Assembly: GCA_963675135.1 (NCBI GenBank) | Contig: OY776119.1 | Span: forward strand, 992,001-1,056,000 | Source: Galeopsis tetrahit | Lineage: Eukaryota; Streptophyta; Magnoliopsida; Lamiales; Lamiaceae | Reading direction: 5' to 3' | DNA: 64,000 nucleotides | Part shown: in pieces, positions 22,565 to 34,326 of the stretch | Layout of the letters: every line of letters begins with the position of its first letter | Position numbering within the stretch: the first letter of the stretch is position 1 | Notes under the pieces: generated by a model | What the model saw: only the letters and a program-made list of their open reading frames with translations | What the model was told of the DNA's origin: nothing | The model's database searches: none | Made by a program: the position numbers and the translations under genes

Positions 22565-22732
22565 GGCTACCGACGGATATTTCCGTCGGTAGCACACGAA
22601 TATTTATTAGTCAGTCAAAGCGGTGCGGCTACCGACGGATATTTCCGTCGGTAGCACGCGAATATTAATGTGTCAGTCAAAGCGGGTCGGCTACCGACGG
22701 ATATTTCCGTCGGCAGTCGAAATTTGAACGAC
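22565..22732. repeat. Right subterminal repeats of CACTA copy A
   Basis: Three spaced palindromes of the form CTACCGACGGATATTTCCGT CGG (about 22566, 22629 and 22690) separated by CAGTCAAAGCGG-type spacers. They should be followed by an inverted TIR, but the left TIR of copy B follows directly. These units are absent from the right end of copy B. Confidence 0.88.
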
Positions 22733-23222
22733 CACTACAAAAAATGAGCGATTTACCGACGGACCTACCGACGGAATTGTCGTCGGTAGGCGTGGTTTCC
22801 CGACGGAATTACCGACGGAATAATTCAGTCGGCTCTAGACTCGTCGGTACGAGTTACCGACGGAATTTTTTTTTCCGTCGGTAGTCCCGACGGGTTCCCG
22901 ACGGAATAAATCTGTCGAGTCTGCCGACGGATCTTATTCCGTCGGTAGTCCGAATGACCCGTTTCGAAACCGGGTCTGATATCTGTCGACAATTCCGTCG
23001 GTCCGTCCGTCGATAGTACCGACGGACTTACCGACGGATATTTAATTTTAGCATTTTTTTTAAGAAAAATATATCCGTCGGCTTCTGTCGGTAATTCCGT
23101 CGGTACGTGCCGACGGAACTGCCGACGGATCTAGATTTTATATTTTTTAAATTCGGGATTATATTCAGTCGGTGTCCGTCGGGGGTTCCGTCGGTAGTGC
23201 CGACGGAATTATCCGTCGGCAA
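22733..23222. repeat. Left terminus and subterminal repeats of CACTA copy B
   Basis: TIR plus the same series of CCGACGGAATT/CCGTCGGTAG motifs as copy A with only scattered substitutions. It directly abuts the right subterminal repeats of copy A. Confidence 0.9.
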
Positions 23223-23256
23223 GTCAACCCAAAAAAAAATTTAATTGACCCGGGTC

Positions 23257-23365
23257 ACCGACCCGACCCGACCCCGACCCGACCCGACCCCCGACCCGAC
23301 CCGACCCGACCCCCGACCCGACCCGACCCCCGACCCGACCCCCGACCCGACCCGACCCGACCCGC
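23257..23365 (+). repeat. (GACCC)n microsatellite, copy B
   Basis: CCCGACCCGACC-type tract about twice as long as the counterpart at 15487-15540. Confidence 0.88.
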
Positions 23366-23397
23366 GAACTGTTATTAAGGCCACCATATATTATTCT

Positions 23398-23471
23398 GGC
23401 CTTGCTAGGAATCGAACCCGGGTGTGTGGGCGCCTAGTGAAGGGCGCCTACCACTCGGACAGATGTGTTAC
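23398..23471 (-). other. tRNA-like sequence inside CACTA copy B
   Basis: Identical in arrangement to 15570-15643: an A-box-like GTCCGAGTGG and a B-box-like GGTTCGATTCC on the minus strand, without a pairing acceptor stem. Confidence 0.55.
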
Positions 23472-23940
23472 TTGTTCGTAATTGTAGTATTAATTGTATA
23501 TGTACTCATTTTCGACCCATTTTTTTTTTAAAATTCACAAAATTAATTTCTTTCAAATATATCAAATAATTAAATTTGAAATCTATAATTTATATTTTTA
23601 TAATTTATATATTTTAAAATACTAAAATATTCATATTTTAACTAAAATACTAATATTTTTTTAGTAAAAAATTCATTTTTTTGCTAATTATTTTTAAAAA
23701 AAATTTCATAAAATTAATTTCATTCACATAAATTAAATAATTAAATTTGTAATATAATTTATATATTTTTAAATACTAAAATATTCATTTTTTTTACTAA
23801 AATATTCATTTTTTTGCGAATTATATTTTTAAAAAAATCAAAAAAATAATTTCTTTTCACAATTTTTAGTTGTAACTTAATGATAAATAAATATTTTTAA
23901 ATTGTACATCTAATAAAATAATTAGCTTACATTATATAAT

Positions 23941-26900
23941 TTATTCTTCATCTTCTTCCTCTTCATCTTCTTCATCTACATTTTCATTATTTGTCTCATC
24001 TTCCTCTTCATCATCATCCTCCTCCTCCTCCTCCTCCTCCTCCTCCTCTTCCTCTTCATTTTCATCATCTTCCTCATTTCCATTATCGTTTTCAATTTCG
24101 ATCAATTGTGAATTTCCAGCCGTCAAGTCTACGTGGATATTCAAATCTCCCGTAAAGACTTCAGTTCTAGCCTCTATTTGTTCCGTTTGAAACGGAGAAT
24201 CATCTTCATCACTCTTGTCCTTTGTAGGGACTTCTACCATTGATCTTGCCTTTACTTTGCAAACAGCGTGCCATTCAATTTTACTACGTGATGATCGTAC
24301 TGGATACTTGCAGTAGTATACTTGAGATACTTGATGGGCAAATACAAATGGATCATTCCCGATATAGCTCCTTTTCGGATTAACATCGACGAGTTTGTAC
24401 TCCGGATGAATCCTTGTTCCTGAAGGGCCTGAATCAAACCAATGACACTTGAACAACACTACAGTCTTTGTTGGATATCCCGGATATTCTACTTCAACGA
24501 CTTCGTGCAACACCCCATAGTAGTCACTTGCATCTGCATTGTAGTTTGCACTGCTAACGCAAACACCACTGTTGGTAGTCGCTTTTCTCGATGCATACTC
24601 AGATGTATGAAATCTGTAGCCCTTCACAATATAGCCGTTGTAAGTCTTTACACGACGTAGTGGTCCTTTGCTGAGATCCTTTAAGAATCGATTCCCAAAA
24701 TCGTTTGACCGTCCCTATACAGTTCAAATAATTAACATTAATTATGAATCATATTTATTTACGTAAAATTTAAGGAAATGGTACTCACACAACGTTGGAA
24801 CCATCGGGCAAAATCACGTTGAAGACGAGCATCTATATCTGTATCTGAGATGTTTTGTTCTGTTCGTCTTAGTTCTTGAGTATACATCCTAATTCACAAC
24901 ATCCAATCACAATTAATATTAAATTACATAAATGAAGTAATGATAAAAATATGAAATACTTACTCAATGTAAGGCTGAACTTCATCACAATTCAATAACA
25001 CATACGTTTGTGCTATTTCTGCCTCTCTGTTCGACTCCCACTCTCGTTCAGTGAATTTTCCTATTGATCGTCCCTTAGACTTGAATATAGACAGCATTCC
25101 ATCAACCTCTTCACCGATATTGTCTGTATCTCTACCACCGTAGTTACGTGGTTCACTTCTCAACCGAGTGTTGACATGGTTTTCAAAATAATAAGAACAA
25201 AACATGCCAACCTCTTCATTCAAATATGCATTAACAATCGATGCTTCCACATTTGCCTTTTGTTTAGCATTGCGTTTCAAGTTGTGGAGATATCTGATTT
25301 ATAATAAAAAAACATATATTTTAATTCAGTGAACATGCATGCATGTAGTATATATAAAAAATGAAAAATGTAAGAGTTTACCTTTCAAATGGGTACATCC
25401 ACCTGTACTGCACTGGACCACAAATTCTGGCTTCATACGCTAAATGAACGGGTAAGTGTTCCATGGAGTTGAAGAAGCTAGGTTGAAAAATTTGTTCCAA
25501 CTTACACAAAATCACTGGAATATCTTGCTCCAAACGAATCATATCATCGATCTTGATCGTTGAAGATGTTAAATCTCTAAAAAAAAGACTTAATTCAGTG
25601 ATAGCCCTCCACACATTGAGAGGAACAACGTCTCGGAACGCAATCGGTATCAAGCGCTGCATAAAAACATGACAATCGTGACTCTTCATCCCTGAAACCT
25701 TACCCCTGTTTATGTCTGCGCATCGACTCAAGTTTGACACGTAGTTGTCTGGAAAATTCAACTCGTGAATCCAACGACACAGTTGTTGTTTCTGTGGCTT
25801 GTCCAGTGTGTAGCAAGCCTTCGGATATTTACCTGTACTGGGATCCTTTTCCAACTCTTGACGACGACAATAAATGTTCAGCTCTTCCCGGGACTTTGGA
25901 GTATCTTTCGTCTTGCCTTCTGTGTTCATCATTGTGTGGAACACATTATCAAACACATTCTTCTCAATGTGCATCACGTCCAAATTGTGTCGGATCAATA
26001 GTGAACTCCAGTATGGCAAATCCCAAAAAATACTCATTTTATTCCATCCACCTGGGATTCGACCGTTGTGTTCAGCTGCATTTTCCTCAGTAGATTTTTT
26101 CAAACCCGTCCACTGAATCTCATGTAACAACGTATGTCCTGTACGGTAACATTATACTAGAAGAAATTAATAAAACATATACGTATAACATTATACTAGA
26201 TCAAATAATTGTATAATTAATTAAAATACGTACCGTTTCGAAGGGGCGGTCGATTGATTGTAACTGTTCTGTTCTTCAAGAAGTTGTTCTTATTCCTTCT
26301 AAATGGATGATCTCGAGGTAAGAACTTTCGGTGATTATCGAACCATGTAACTTTCCTACTCTTCTCAAGACTGAAAGCTTCAGAAAAATCCATACAATAC
26401 GGACATGCTTGAAAACCAGCCGTTTTCCATCCAGACAACATAGAATATGCAGGAAAATCGCTAATGGTCCACAATAAAGCAGCACGCATCGTGAAATTCT
26501 GTTTTCTGAACACATCATACGTTTGGACACCACTTTCCCATAAAAAGATCAGGTCTTTTATAAGAGGCTGGAGATAAACGTCAAGCTTATCTTTTGGATT
26601 CGACGGACCTGGCACCAATACAGTTAGAAACATTGTTTGAGGTTTCAAGCACATCCACGGAGGAAGATTATACGGAGTCAGAATCACCGGCCACAACGAA
26701 TACTGCTTTCCAAAGCTCCCAAACGGTGCAAAACCATCAGTACACAAACCTAGCCTCACATTCCTCGGTTCAGAAGAAAAATTGGGATACACGTTGTCAA
26801 GGTGTTTCCAGGCCTCCGAGTCCGCCGGATGTCGCATCTCCCTAGACTCGGTCGAAGACGAATCTGTTGCATGCCACGTCATGTGTTGTGCTGTGGCAGT

Positions 26901-27860
26901 AGATTGATACAATCTCATTAAACGAGGAATGATTGGAAGATAATACATCTTCTTGTGTGCCACTTTCTTCTTCGACGGCTTCGATTGACCAGCGGGCCCC
27001 TTCCGACGTGGCTCTTTGTAACGAGGATGACCACACATCCTACACATGTTCAGATTGCTATCTTCATCACCCCAATATAACATGCAACCGTTTATACAAC
27101 AATCAATCTTCTCGACCGGCAATCCCATATTTTTCAGCATTTGCTTGCTTTGATGATACGTTGTAGGCACCTTATTCTCAGGAGGGCAGATCTCACTGCA
27201 TAATTGTGTCATTTGCTCATATGCCCTGTTAGAAAGCTTGTTCTCGGTCTTGATAGCCATAAGTCGGGCATTAAATGACAGTTGAGAGTGTGAATCACAA
27301 CCCGGATACAAATCTTGATCGAGAAATTTGAGCATTTCATAAAACCGAAATGCTTCATCCGTCGGCTCCTCTTCTACATTTGAAAAACCGGCTTCCATTA
27401 TCATTGTTTGATACATATTGGGTTCTCCCTCCCCAAGTTGTTCTTCCCCACCAAACTGTTGTTCCCCACCGAACTGTTGTTCCCCACCAAATTGTTGTTC
27501 AGTACTCGTGCCGGCATGATTACCATATATTTGTCTTTCATAGATACCAGCAGTGTAATAGTATAAAACTTGATCAAAGTTATAAGGCCAACGTACTTCG
27601 CCGTGAAATGTCCAATTATAATAATTAACAGTGAAACCATTCTTCAGAACATGTACCAAAACCTCATCAATCGACTTAAATATTTTATTCTGACATTTTT
27701 TGGCATTACACGGACACTTGATACAATCCCCATGCATGTAATGTGGGTGGAGCTTTGCAAATTCAACAAATGACACAAGTTCATTGTAAAATTCACTATT
27801 CACATTTCCTAAAATGAACCTAGGAGTTTCATACATCCATCGACGATCCGGCAAATCCAT
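23941..27860 (-). CDS. CACTA TNP2-type transposase gene, copy B
   Basis: The first exon starts with M-D-L-P-D-R-R-W-M-Y at 27860. It holds a Transpos_assoc region (C-I-K-C-P-C-N-A-K-K-C), a Gln/Gly linker of three E-Q-Q-F-G-G repeats, and Transposase_21 to about 26234. Further exons are 26130-25378 (L-D-V-M-H-I-E-K-N-V-F-D, then DUF4218), about 25294-24960, 24889-24792 and 24714-23941 (DUF4216 and an acidic tail). This is the catalytic transposase of the element. No internal stop was found in the exons read, so it may still be coding. The tail of Glu and Asp comes from a (TCC)n tract. The gene lies 3' of the tnpA-type gene on the same strand, as in En/Spm where both come from one transcription unit. 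Confidence 0.82.
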
Positions 27861-28147
27861 CTGTTAAACATTTAACATAAAATTCTTACAAACATCCAGA
27901 AAAATGCACAACTAAACTAAACTACACATATATAAAATGCACAATTAAAATACACAACTAAACTACAAATATATAAAATGCACAACTAATTAAACTATAA
28001 CAATATAAAATGCACAACTAAACTACAAAATTTAACCAAGTAAAAAAGGAAAACGTACCGAAATTTGCTTGCTCTCATACAATTTTTACAATTTCCACGA
28101 TTTTTTTCGACTGAGTGAGAAAGGGGAAGAAACTTTCTGTAAATATT

Positions 28148-28318
28148 ACGCGCTACCGACGGATTTTGAAATTCCGTCGGTGCGTACATTTTGAATCTAC
28201 CGACGGATTCTGAAATTCCGTCGGTATGTTGCCGCCCAACATTCCGTCGGTCGAGTACTTGGCCGACGGAATATCCGTCGGCAGACACTACCGACAGAGT
28301 TTTTATTTCCGTCGGTAA
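28148..28318. repeat. Internal subterminal-type repeats upstream of TNP2, copy B
   Basis: Palindromes such as CTACCGACGGATTTTGAAAT TCCGTCGGT occur at about 28153 and 28197. A GTCGGTCGAGTACTTGGCCG unit and a CTACCGACAGAGTTTTTATT unit follow. They sit 290-460 bases upstream of the TNP2 start codon and share the terminal CCGTCGG core. Confidence 0.85.
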
Positions 28319-28561
28319 CATTGGCGGAATAAAAAAAAAATCGAAAAAAAAAATTAAAAAATACTTTACTTTATACCAAAATCTAACGAAAAATTATGTA
28401 TTATGTATAAATTAAAAACAATAACATAAATAAACAATTCATTGACAAACAAGCATCAACCGAAATAAATATGTCCAACAGAATAATAAATAGTTCGACA
28501 GAAAAATAAATAGTTCGACAGAAAAATAAATAGTTCGACAGAAAAATAAATAGTTCAAACA

Positions 28562-30222
28562 TCAACCCCTATACGGTACAAAAAAGTCATCATCACCAAT
28601 GAAATCATCCAAGCCGTCGTCTGCGGCTGCATCTGGATTTTGATCTGGAGCATTGAAAGGGGGAACTGAACCACCAACCGGAGCATCGAAAGGCGGAGGG
28701 GGAAATGGACCAACCGGAGCAGCGAAAGGCGGAGGAGGGGGGACGCTCATCGCCTGTTCAAAGCATGTATCTATTTGATCCTGAGGCATCCCCAACGATC
28801 GACCCATAGTGTCAGCCATCTGTCGGAAGTAGTGGTTCATCCAGTTGACAATGTTCGGGTCCGGAGGAGCAGCAGTGGAGGATACAGAGGCCTGCGATGC
28901 ACGCTGGGACGAACTGGACGACGCAGCTCTCACTGAGCGGCTCATCCGGCCAAGGCCAAGGACCCGTCCTCGATCAGCCGGGGCCTCCTCCAGGTAAATC
29001 CGGTTAAGATCAGGCGGAGGGGCGGCGCTGGGCCCGGCTTCATCAGCAGAAGCCTGTGTCGTCGCCTCTGCAATCCTCCGGTTCACATTCAACTACATAA
29101 TTACAAAAATATTAAATTAATACATAGTTCAATACATTTAATTAATTAAATATTAAAAAACACATCACAGTTTAATTAAACTTACGTGAAGCTCAGTAGT
29201 GCGTCCATATGTGGACGTCTGCGAATCTCGATCAAACGGATGAAGAACGTTCAACCGATCCACGTGAGTGGGTTCACGCCCAAGATCCCGCTCCTATTTT
29301 GTACCAAATGAGCATATAAAAATTATTTTATATAATATTATAATATAAATAATTGAAATAAATTTAGTGAACACTTACTAGAGCAATTGAGTGCTCATAC
29401 GCGGATCGGGCCCCCCCCCCCCCCCCGATGCCTTGACATCCCACCTCCCACATCACTTCTACGGTTGGCTCGAGCAGTTGCACACTTCCGCACGTACTCC
29501 GGGCTACTCCAATACGTGGTCAACGTGTTCCACACGTCGACTCCATCGTCCACCCCCAACGTCGTCTGCTCCACGCCACGACTACGCCAAGCATTCCTCC
29601 AGGTGTACATAATCTCATTATACCTAGACTGACATGAAGATACCCAGAGCCTGTGGATATCGTTGTCCGAAAAAAACTCCCTATGCCAATAAGCATGTTT
29701 CTGCACATATTCGATCAGCATATTTATCAAATAATATATATAATAAATTGTTTATTAATATTTAATTGAATGCACTCAAATACCTGAAATTCCTCCCAGT
29801 ATTCATCCTTTTTCGTCTGCGGCACCTTCAGCCAAGAGTAGGCATTCGCAGCAATCTTGCACTTAGTAATCACCTCAGTGCAAATCTTCGATATCTCATT
29901 ACCAGGAAGTAAGCTGTGACATTATATATATATTAAGAAACAAACACATTATAAATTAAAAAACGTACAAAAATTGATGCTATTAAATATTGTTAAACCT
30001 TAAAATTATTTAATTAATTACTTACTGTACATTATCTTCAATCCATATTCTCAGTCTGGTTTCTCGGGCACGCGTGGGATGTCCACGAGCTGCCGACGAC
30101 TGAGATGACGGTGGCGAATGCTGTGGAACGGATGCCGACGACGTCAACGTAGCAGGCTCAACAGGCCTAAGTGAGCCTCTCCTACGTCGAGATCCTGAGG
30201 CCCCACTAGCATCTTGACTCAT
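28562..30222 (-). CDS. CACTA tnpA-type protein (Transposase_24), copy B
   Basis: Exons as in copy A: 30222-about 30026, about 29914-29785, about 29717-29380, about 29297-29186 and 29092-28562. The protein starts M-S-Q-D-A-S-G-A-S-G. It contains the R-L-W-V-S-S-C-Q-S-R-Y-N block, the E-R-D-L-G-R-E-P-T-H-V-D block of Transposase_24, and ends with a Pro-rich, acidic tail. It probably binds the CCGTCGG-type subterminal repeats. A 16-C run at 29411-29426 lies in the coding Gly stretch. Its 3' flank has short tandem TAGTTCGACAGAAAAATAAA units (28484-28556). Confidence 0.75.
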
Positions 30223-30449
30223 CTATTTTAATAAATAAAATTTAAAAGTATAATAAATTAGTCAATAATTAATATAGTAATGAAATCAATAATTTTCTAT
30301 TTTAATTAATAACATTTTAGTAATTTAAGTCAATAATTTCCTAATTTAATCAATAACAAAATCACGTTACTAATGAAATCAATAATTTACCATATTTAAA
30401 TCACGTTACTTAATTTAAACAATAACAATAATTACTATATTTACAACAC

Positions 30450-30940
30450 CTCTACTTATAAGAATAATTACTAATTTAATCAACAATAATAACCTAGTTT
30501 AATTATAAGAATAATTACTAATTTAATCAACAATAATAACCTAGTTTAATTATCAAAACGAACTAACAAAACTACATTATATATTTGAACTAACATACAT
30601 TAATTAATTACAATTAACCAATAAAAAATATATAATCCACGTACTAACATATATTTGAATGAATTATACATATATATTCATCAACTACGTACATGAAATT
30701 TTATAATAATTAACATGCAATTTATAACCTCTACTTATAAGAATAATTACTAATTTAATCAACAATAATAACCTAGTTTAATTATCAAAACGAACTAACA
30801 AAACTACATTATATATTTGAACTAACATACATTAATTAATTACAATTAACCAATAAAAAACATATATTTGAATGAATTATACATATATATTCATCAACTA
30901 CGTACATGAAATTTTATAATAATTAACATGCAATTTATAA
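30450..30940. repeat. Tandem duplication upstream of tnpA-type gene, copy B
   Basis: Same about 235-bp direct duplication as at 21850-22335 in copy A, in the 5' flank of the Transposase_24 gene. Confidence 0.85.
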
Positions 30941-31103
30941 TACAATAACTTAATTAAAATTAATTAAGAAAAAACGTACCGTTTAAATTGAAGAAAATTG
31001 GAGTAGATAATCGTAATGCCCTTTGTCGATCAATCCACGCACCACGCACAAGAAAATCCACGAACAGGAGACGAACAGGGAGAGGGGGACGAAAGCAAAA
31101 AAA

Positions 31104-31892
31104 CTTGTGTACCTTTGTGTTTTCTGCATAATTGAATTTTAGTGAACCGTGAAGAAAAATTTCTATGCCCTAATTTCTTCTATTTCATAGAAGAATGTAT
31201 AAATTTATGGAAAAGATAAATAAAAATCTTTAAAAATATTTATGGAAGAGATTAACCCATATCCTTTAGGAAGGGAGATCGATTTTCTAAAACATTATCA
31301 TAATCTAAAAGGGAACTCACAAATAAGAATGTCTTGCGATCGACAGATCGGCGCATCGGAGTCGAGGGGGTTGCAGATCGGCGGCTGCTTCATCTTCGAC
31401 GGCCAGACGGCGGTGTCCACGAGGCTTTCTTCTTTGGCCACTTCGTCTTCCTCGGCGAGTGCGGCGGCAAAAGCAACGACGGCGGTGAAGGTGTTGCTTC
31501 GTCTTGGTTTGGGCGGCGGCAACAACTCCCCAAACGGCATAGATCTGTTCGCCTTGGTCGTCGCTTCGACTTCTCCGGCTATGGCAGATCAGCGGCAACA
31601 CCTCCACACACGACACAGATCGGCGACGCCGCGTGGGAGATGGAATTGCAGACGGCGGCGGTGGGAAAAGGGGCGACGACACCGAGGGGATGGTGGAGAG
31701 GGAGCTAGGGTTTTGATTTTGGTTTTGGGTGAATGAGGTGAATGAATTACAGATTAGATGAATAGAGAGGTTCTTATTTATAAGAGGGTATTCTTGATTT
31801 TTTAACTCTATTTTGATCCTATTAGAAAATTATACAGGTTGGTGTTTCTATTAGATTAATGAGTTCTAATAGTGGACTTATTAGATAATAAT
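31104..31892. other. Unique spacer between CACTA copy B and duplication copy 2
   Basis: The first 200 bases are AT-rich. From 31320 to 31730 the sequence is GC-rich, with open frames on both strands (plus 31242-31736, minus 31682-31317) that are Arg/Ser/Pro-rich and match nothing I recognise. The minus strand has AACCCTAGCTCCCTCTCC before a possible ATG at 31682, which looks like a plant 5' leader. It may be a first exon or a transposon-carried fragment. No ends were found. Confidence 0.4.
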
Positions 31893-33482
31893 CTCAAAAA
31901 TCTATTTACTAAACACACACCCCTAATTTTCCCCTTCTTCCTCTTCCTTCTTTTCCGGCCGCTCTTTCCCTCTCTCTCTCTCTCTCTCTCTCTTTTTCTT
32001 TTTTCTGCTCCACCCCTAATTATTTGACAGAAGTGTCGTATTGTTTAAGAAAGGTAATATTCTTGATCTAATTCTTAGCATTCCTTAATCATTACTACTA
32101 ATTAAATGGAATTGTGGTTAATTCAATTGTCAAAGGCTGATCAGAGTTTTGGTGATGTTCCTAAATTTTAGGACACTGCAGGTACAATGAGGCTAAAATA
32201 GAGATATGGATCAACATTTTGCTAATGGCAATGAAATAGTAAGCCATTAGTGTGGGTGTTTGCCCTCTCAATCTGTATACATGACAAACAATACTGATTA
32301 GCCGTAAAGGTAATGACAAGGTTCAACTATCTACTTCTCTTTGAAAACAACATTATAAAACTTGAAGCTAAAAAGGATGCACAAATTCAGCTCGTGGCTT
32401 TTCTCTACTTTAGTTACTTTACTCCATGTATATATGTATCACAGTATCTGCCTTGGGTATGTTAGTTAAATTTAGTAAATGTATTCAATTAAGGATAAAT
32501 AATGTATAGAAGTTCTCTTTTAATTTGAACTTGATTTACAACAAAACAATTGCAAGTGCTCAATAAACACTTGAGGGACATACTGTGGTATTGTAGACAA
32601 CCATTTGTAAATTTTATAATCTCACAAGTAGTATTCCATCCCCTGTCTTTGGCCGTCGTTTGTATGAATGCTTAATTCTTACATAATTAATTGTACAAAT
32701 TTCGTTGAAATATTATAGTTATCAATACATAATTAATTCTTAATTCTAAATTGATATTTTAATTGTACAAATTTCGCTTTTGAAAGCGCTAATGTGAGGT
32801 TCAACGTCTTCGAAACTGAGTACTACTTCTATTATTATTTCCACTACTACATTCTTGATGAGCGGTAATACCACATGTACAAAAGACTAAACAAAACAAT
32901 TTAACTTTACAACTTGAAAGTCCGGGTAAACACCTCAAAAATTGAGGTGCCACCCAACCTAGTTATATATAATAGAAGATGATCCATACAACGAAATTAC
33001 AATTATCTTGATCACACTCTTGTTCTAAATTGTGAAGAGTCTGCAGGGAATCTCAACTCTCCAGTGTTCCTTCACAATGCAATACAAAATAATTAGTCAT
33101 TAAAACTAAAATACAGTTACAGAGGATATATGACTCATTATAGGAAAGGATCACCAAGAATATTTCTTCACATGACAATCCAAACTCGAAAGTTTCAAGC
33201 AGCTAGCTCAGAGTGCAAATTACATCATTCACAGATGGTTTACAAATCATTCAGCTTCAACATGTATGCAAAGAGGACCTTCAAAAAGCCTTCTTCATTT
33301 CAACTGTGGCTTGAGAGAAGCTAATATAACTAACTCTTTTCAAGTTATTCCCTGCATAGCCAATAGGCAAACAGTTATCATGTTTCTTCAGATTTTCTCT
33401 TCTTCATCAAAATGCCCTATCATCAGGAAGAGGCTAATATCTCGATAAACTAATTACTTGCATTCCTGTTCCTTGTACCCAG

Positions 33483-33655
33483 ACGCTGGCCGACAAACTT
33501 GGATTGGATCGAGACAACCGATCAAACTTCAAAGCAGAATATGGGCAATATATACTCGACCAATGTTGAAGGGGTGTTTGCTGCTGGTGATTGTCTACAA
33601 TGAAGGTAGACAAGCAGCAATTTTTGGCTATGAATTTCCAAACTCTCATTTTTAG
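33483..33655 (+). pseudogene. NADH-GOGAT terminal exon fragment, copy 2 (further decayed)
   Basis: Same fragment as 14248-14445. A small insertion before C-T-C-G-A-C shifts the frame, and the bases encoding R-G-Q-S-L-V-V-W-A-I are deleted, so G-D-C runs straight into the bases for N-E-G-R-Q-A-A out of frame. Clearly non-functional. Confidence 0.7.
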
Positions 33656-33837
33656 CACTCTATATATGTAGAGACATTAAATTAACTTGCTACTATTCAT
33701 GTAAATTTTAATGTTAATGAATGAGGGAATCTTCTATTGTGATGATTTTATTTTTATACATGACTACTTACCTTTTAAATGTGAGTTGGTTGGGGCGGTT
33801 TGTTAATTTTATACAACAAGAGTCATGTTTGACTTGG

Positions 33838-34140
33838 TGATGTAGGTTTGAGACTTATGAGTACGCTTCTCTGTAGGTTTTAAGTTCGAAATTTCGGAGG
33901 TGTAAACAATTCTTGCGAGGTATGCTTATCTTTAGGCCGGTTCGAAATTTCGTAGGTGTAAACAATTTTTGAGAGACCAGTTCATATTGAGGTATATATG
34001 CTTCTCTCTATGTCTTATGTTCGAAATTTCGAAGGTGCAAAAGAATTATTGAGAGGCCCGTCCATACCGAGGTATGCTTCTCTTTAAGTTTTAAGTTTGA
34101 AATTTCGAAGGTGCAAACAATTCTTGAGAGGCTAATCCAT
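33838..34140 (+). repeat. Tandem array of SINE-head-like units
   Basis: About four units of 60-85 bases. Each has TATGCTTCTCTTTA-type, TTCGAAATTTCG and GGTGYAAACAATTCTTGAGA phrases in the same order. The first unit carries the fuller SINE head (GTAGGTTTGAGACTTATGAG). It lies just upstream of the receptor gene start at 34327. Copy 1 of the duplication kept only part of it. Confidence 0.8.
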
Positions 34141-34326
34141 ACAGGGTCAAATTGTTATATTTTATTTTATATTGAATTAATTAGTTAGTTGGTTTTATGT
34201 AAGTCAAAGCATCAAATTCTAATAATTTAGCTGTTGGCGACCGAGTCACGATTTGAAGAGTATTCATAAAGTTGACTTCTAGACTTTAGACATTGCCATT
34301 GCATTTCTGTTATTTCCTTTTCAAGA

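Larger units (their letters stand above)
14962..22732 (-). mobile_element. CACTA (En/Spm) transposon, copy A
   Basis: Starts with CACTACAAAAAACGAGCG, the canonical CACTA terminal inverted repeat. Dense subterminal repeats built on ACCGACGGAATT/CCGTCGGTAG follow. Two minus-strand genes lie inside: a TNP2-type gene (16112-19602) and a Transposase_24 gene (19978-21620). More subterminal repeats are at 22565-22732. No inverted TTTTTTGTAGTG end is present: the left terminus of copy B begins immediately at 22733. TTT precedes the left end and could be the 3-bp target duplication. Copy A lacks the 5' exon of TNP2. Confidence 0.92.
22733..31103 (-). mobile_element. CACTA (En/Spm) transposon, copy B, right end missing
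   Basis: Starts with CACTACAAAAAATGAGCG in the same orientation as copy A and matches it over nearly its full length. It contains the intact-looking TNP2 gene and a tnpA-type gene. The match to copy A stops at about 31103, just after GACGAAAGCAAAAAAA. The right subterminal palindromes and TIR are therefore lost. GAC precedes the left end. Copy B looks like the better coding copy but cannot be mobile without a right terminus. Confidence 0.92.

Noticed and set aside
14962..31103. A novel multi-gene system encoded by the repeated block
   Set aside because: Termini, subterminal repeats and both protein families are those of CACTA transposons. The repetition is due to transposon duplication.
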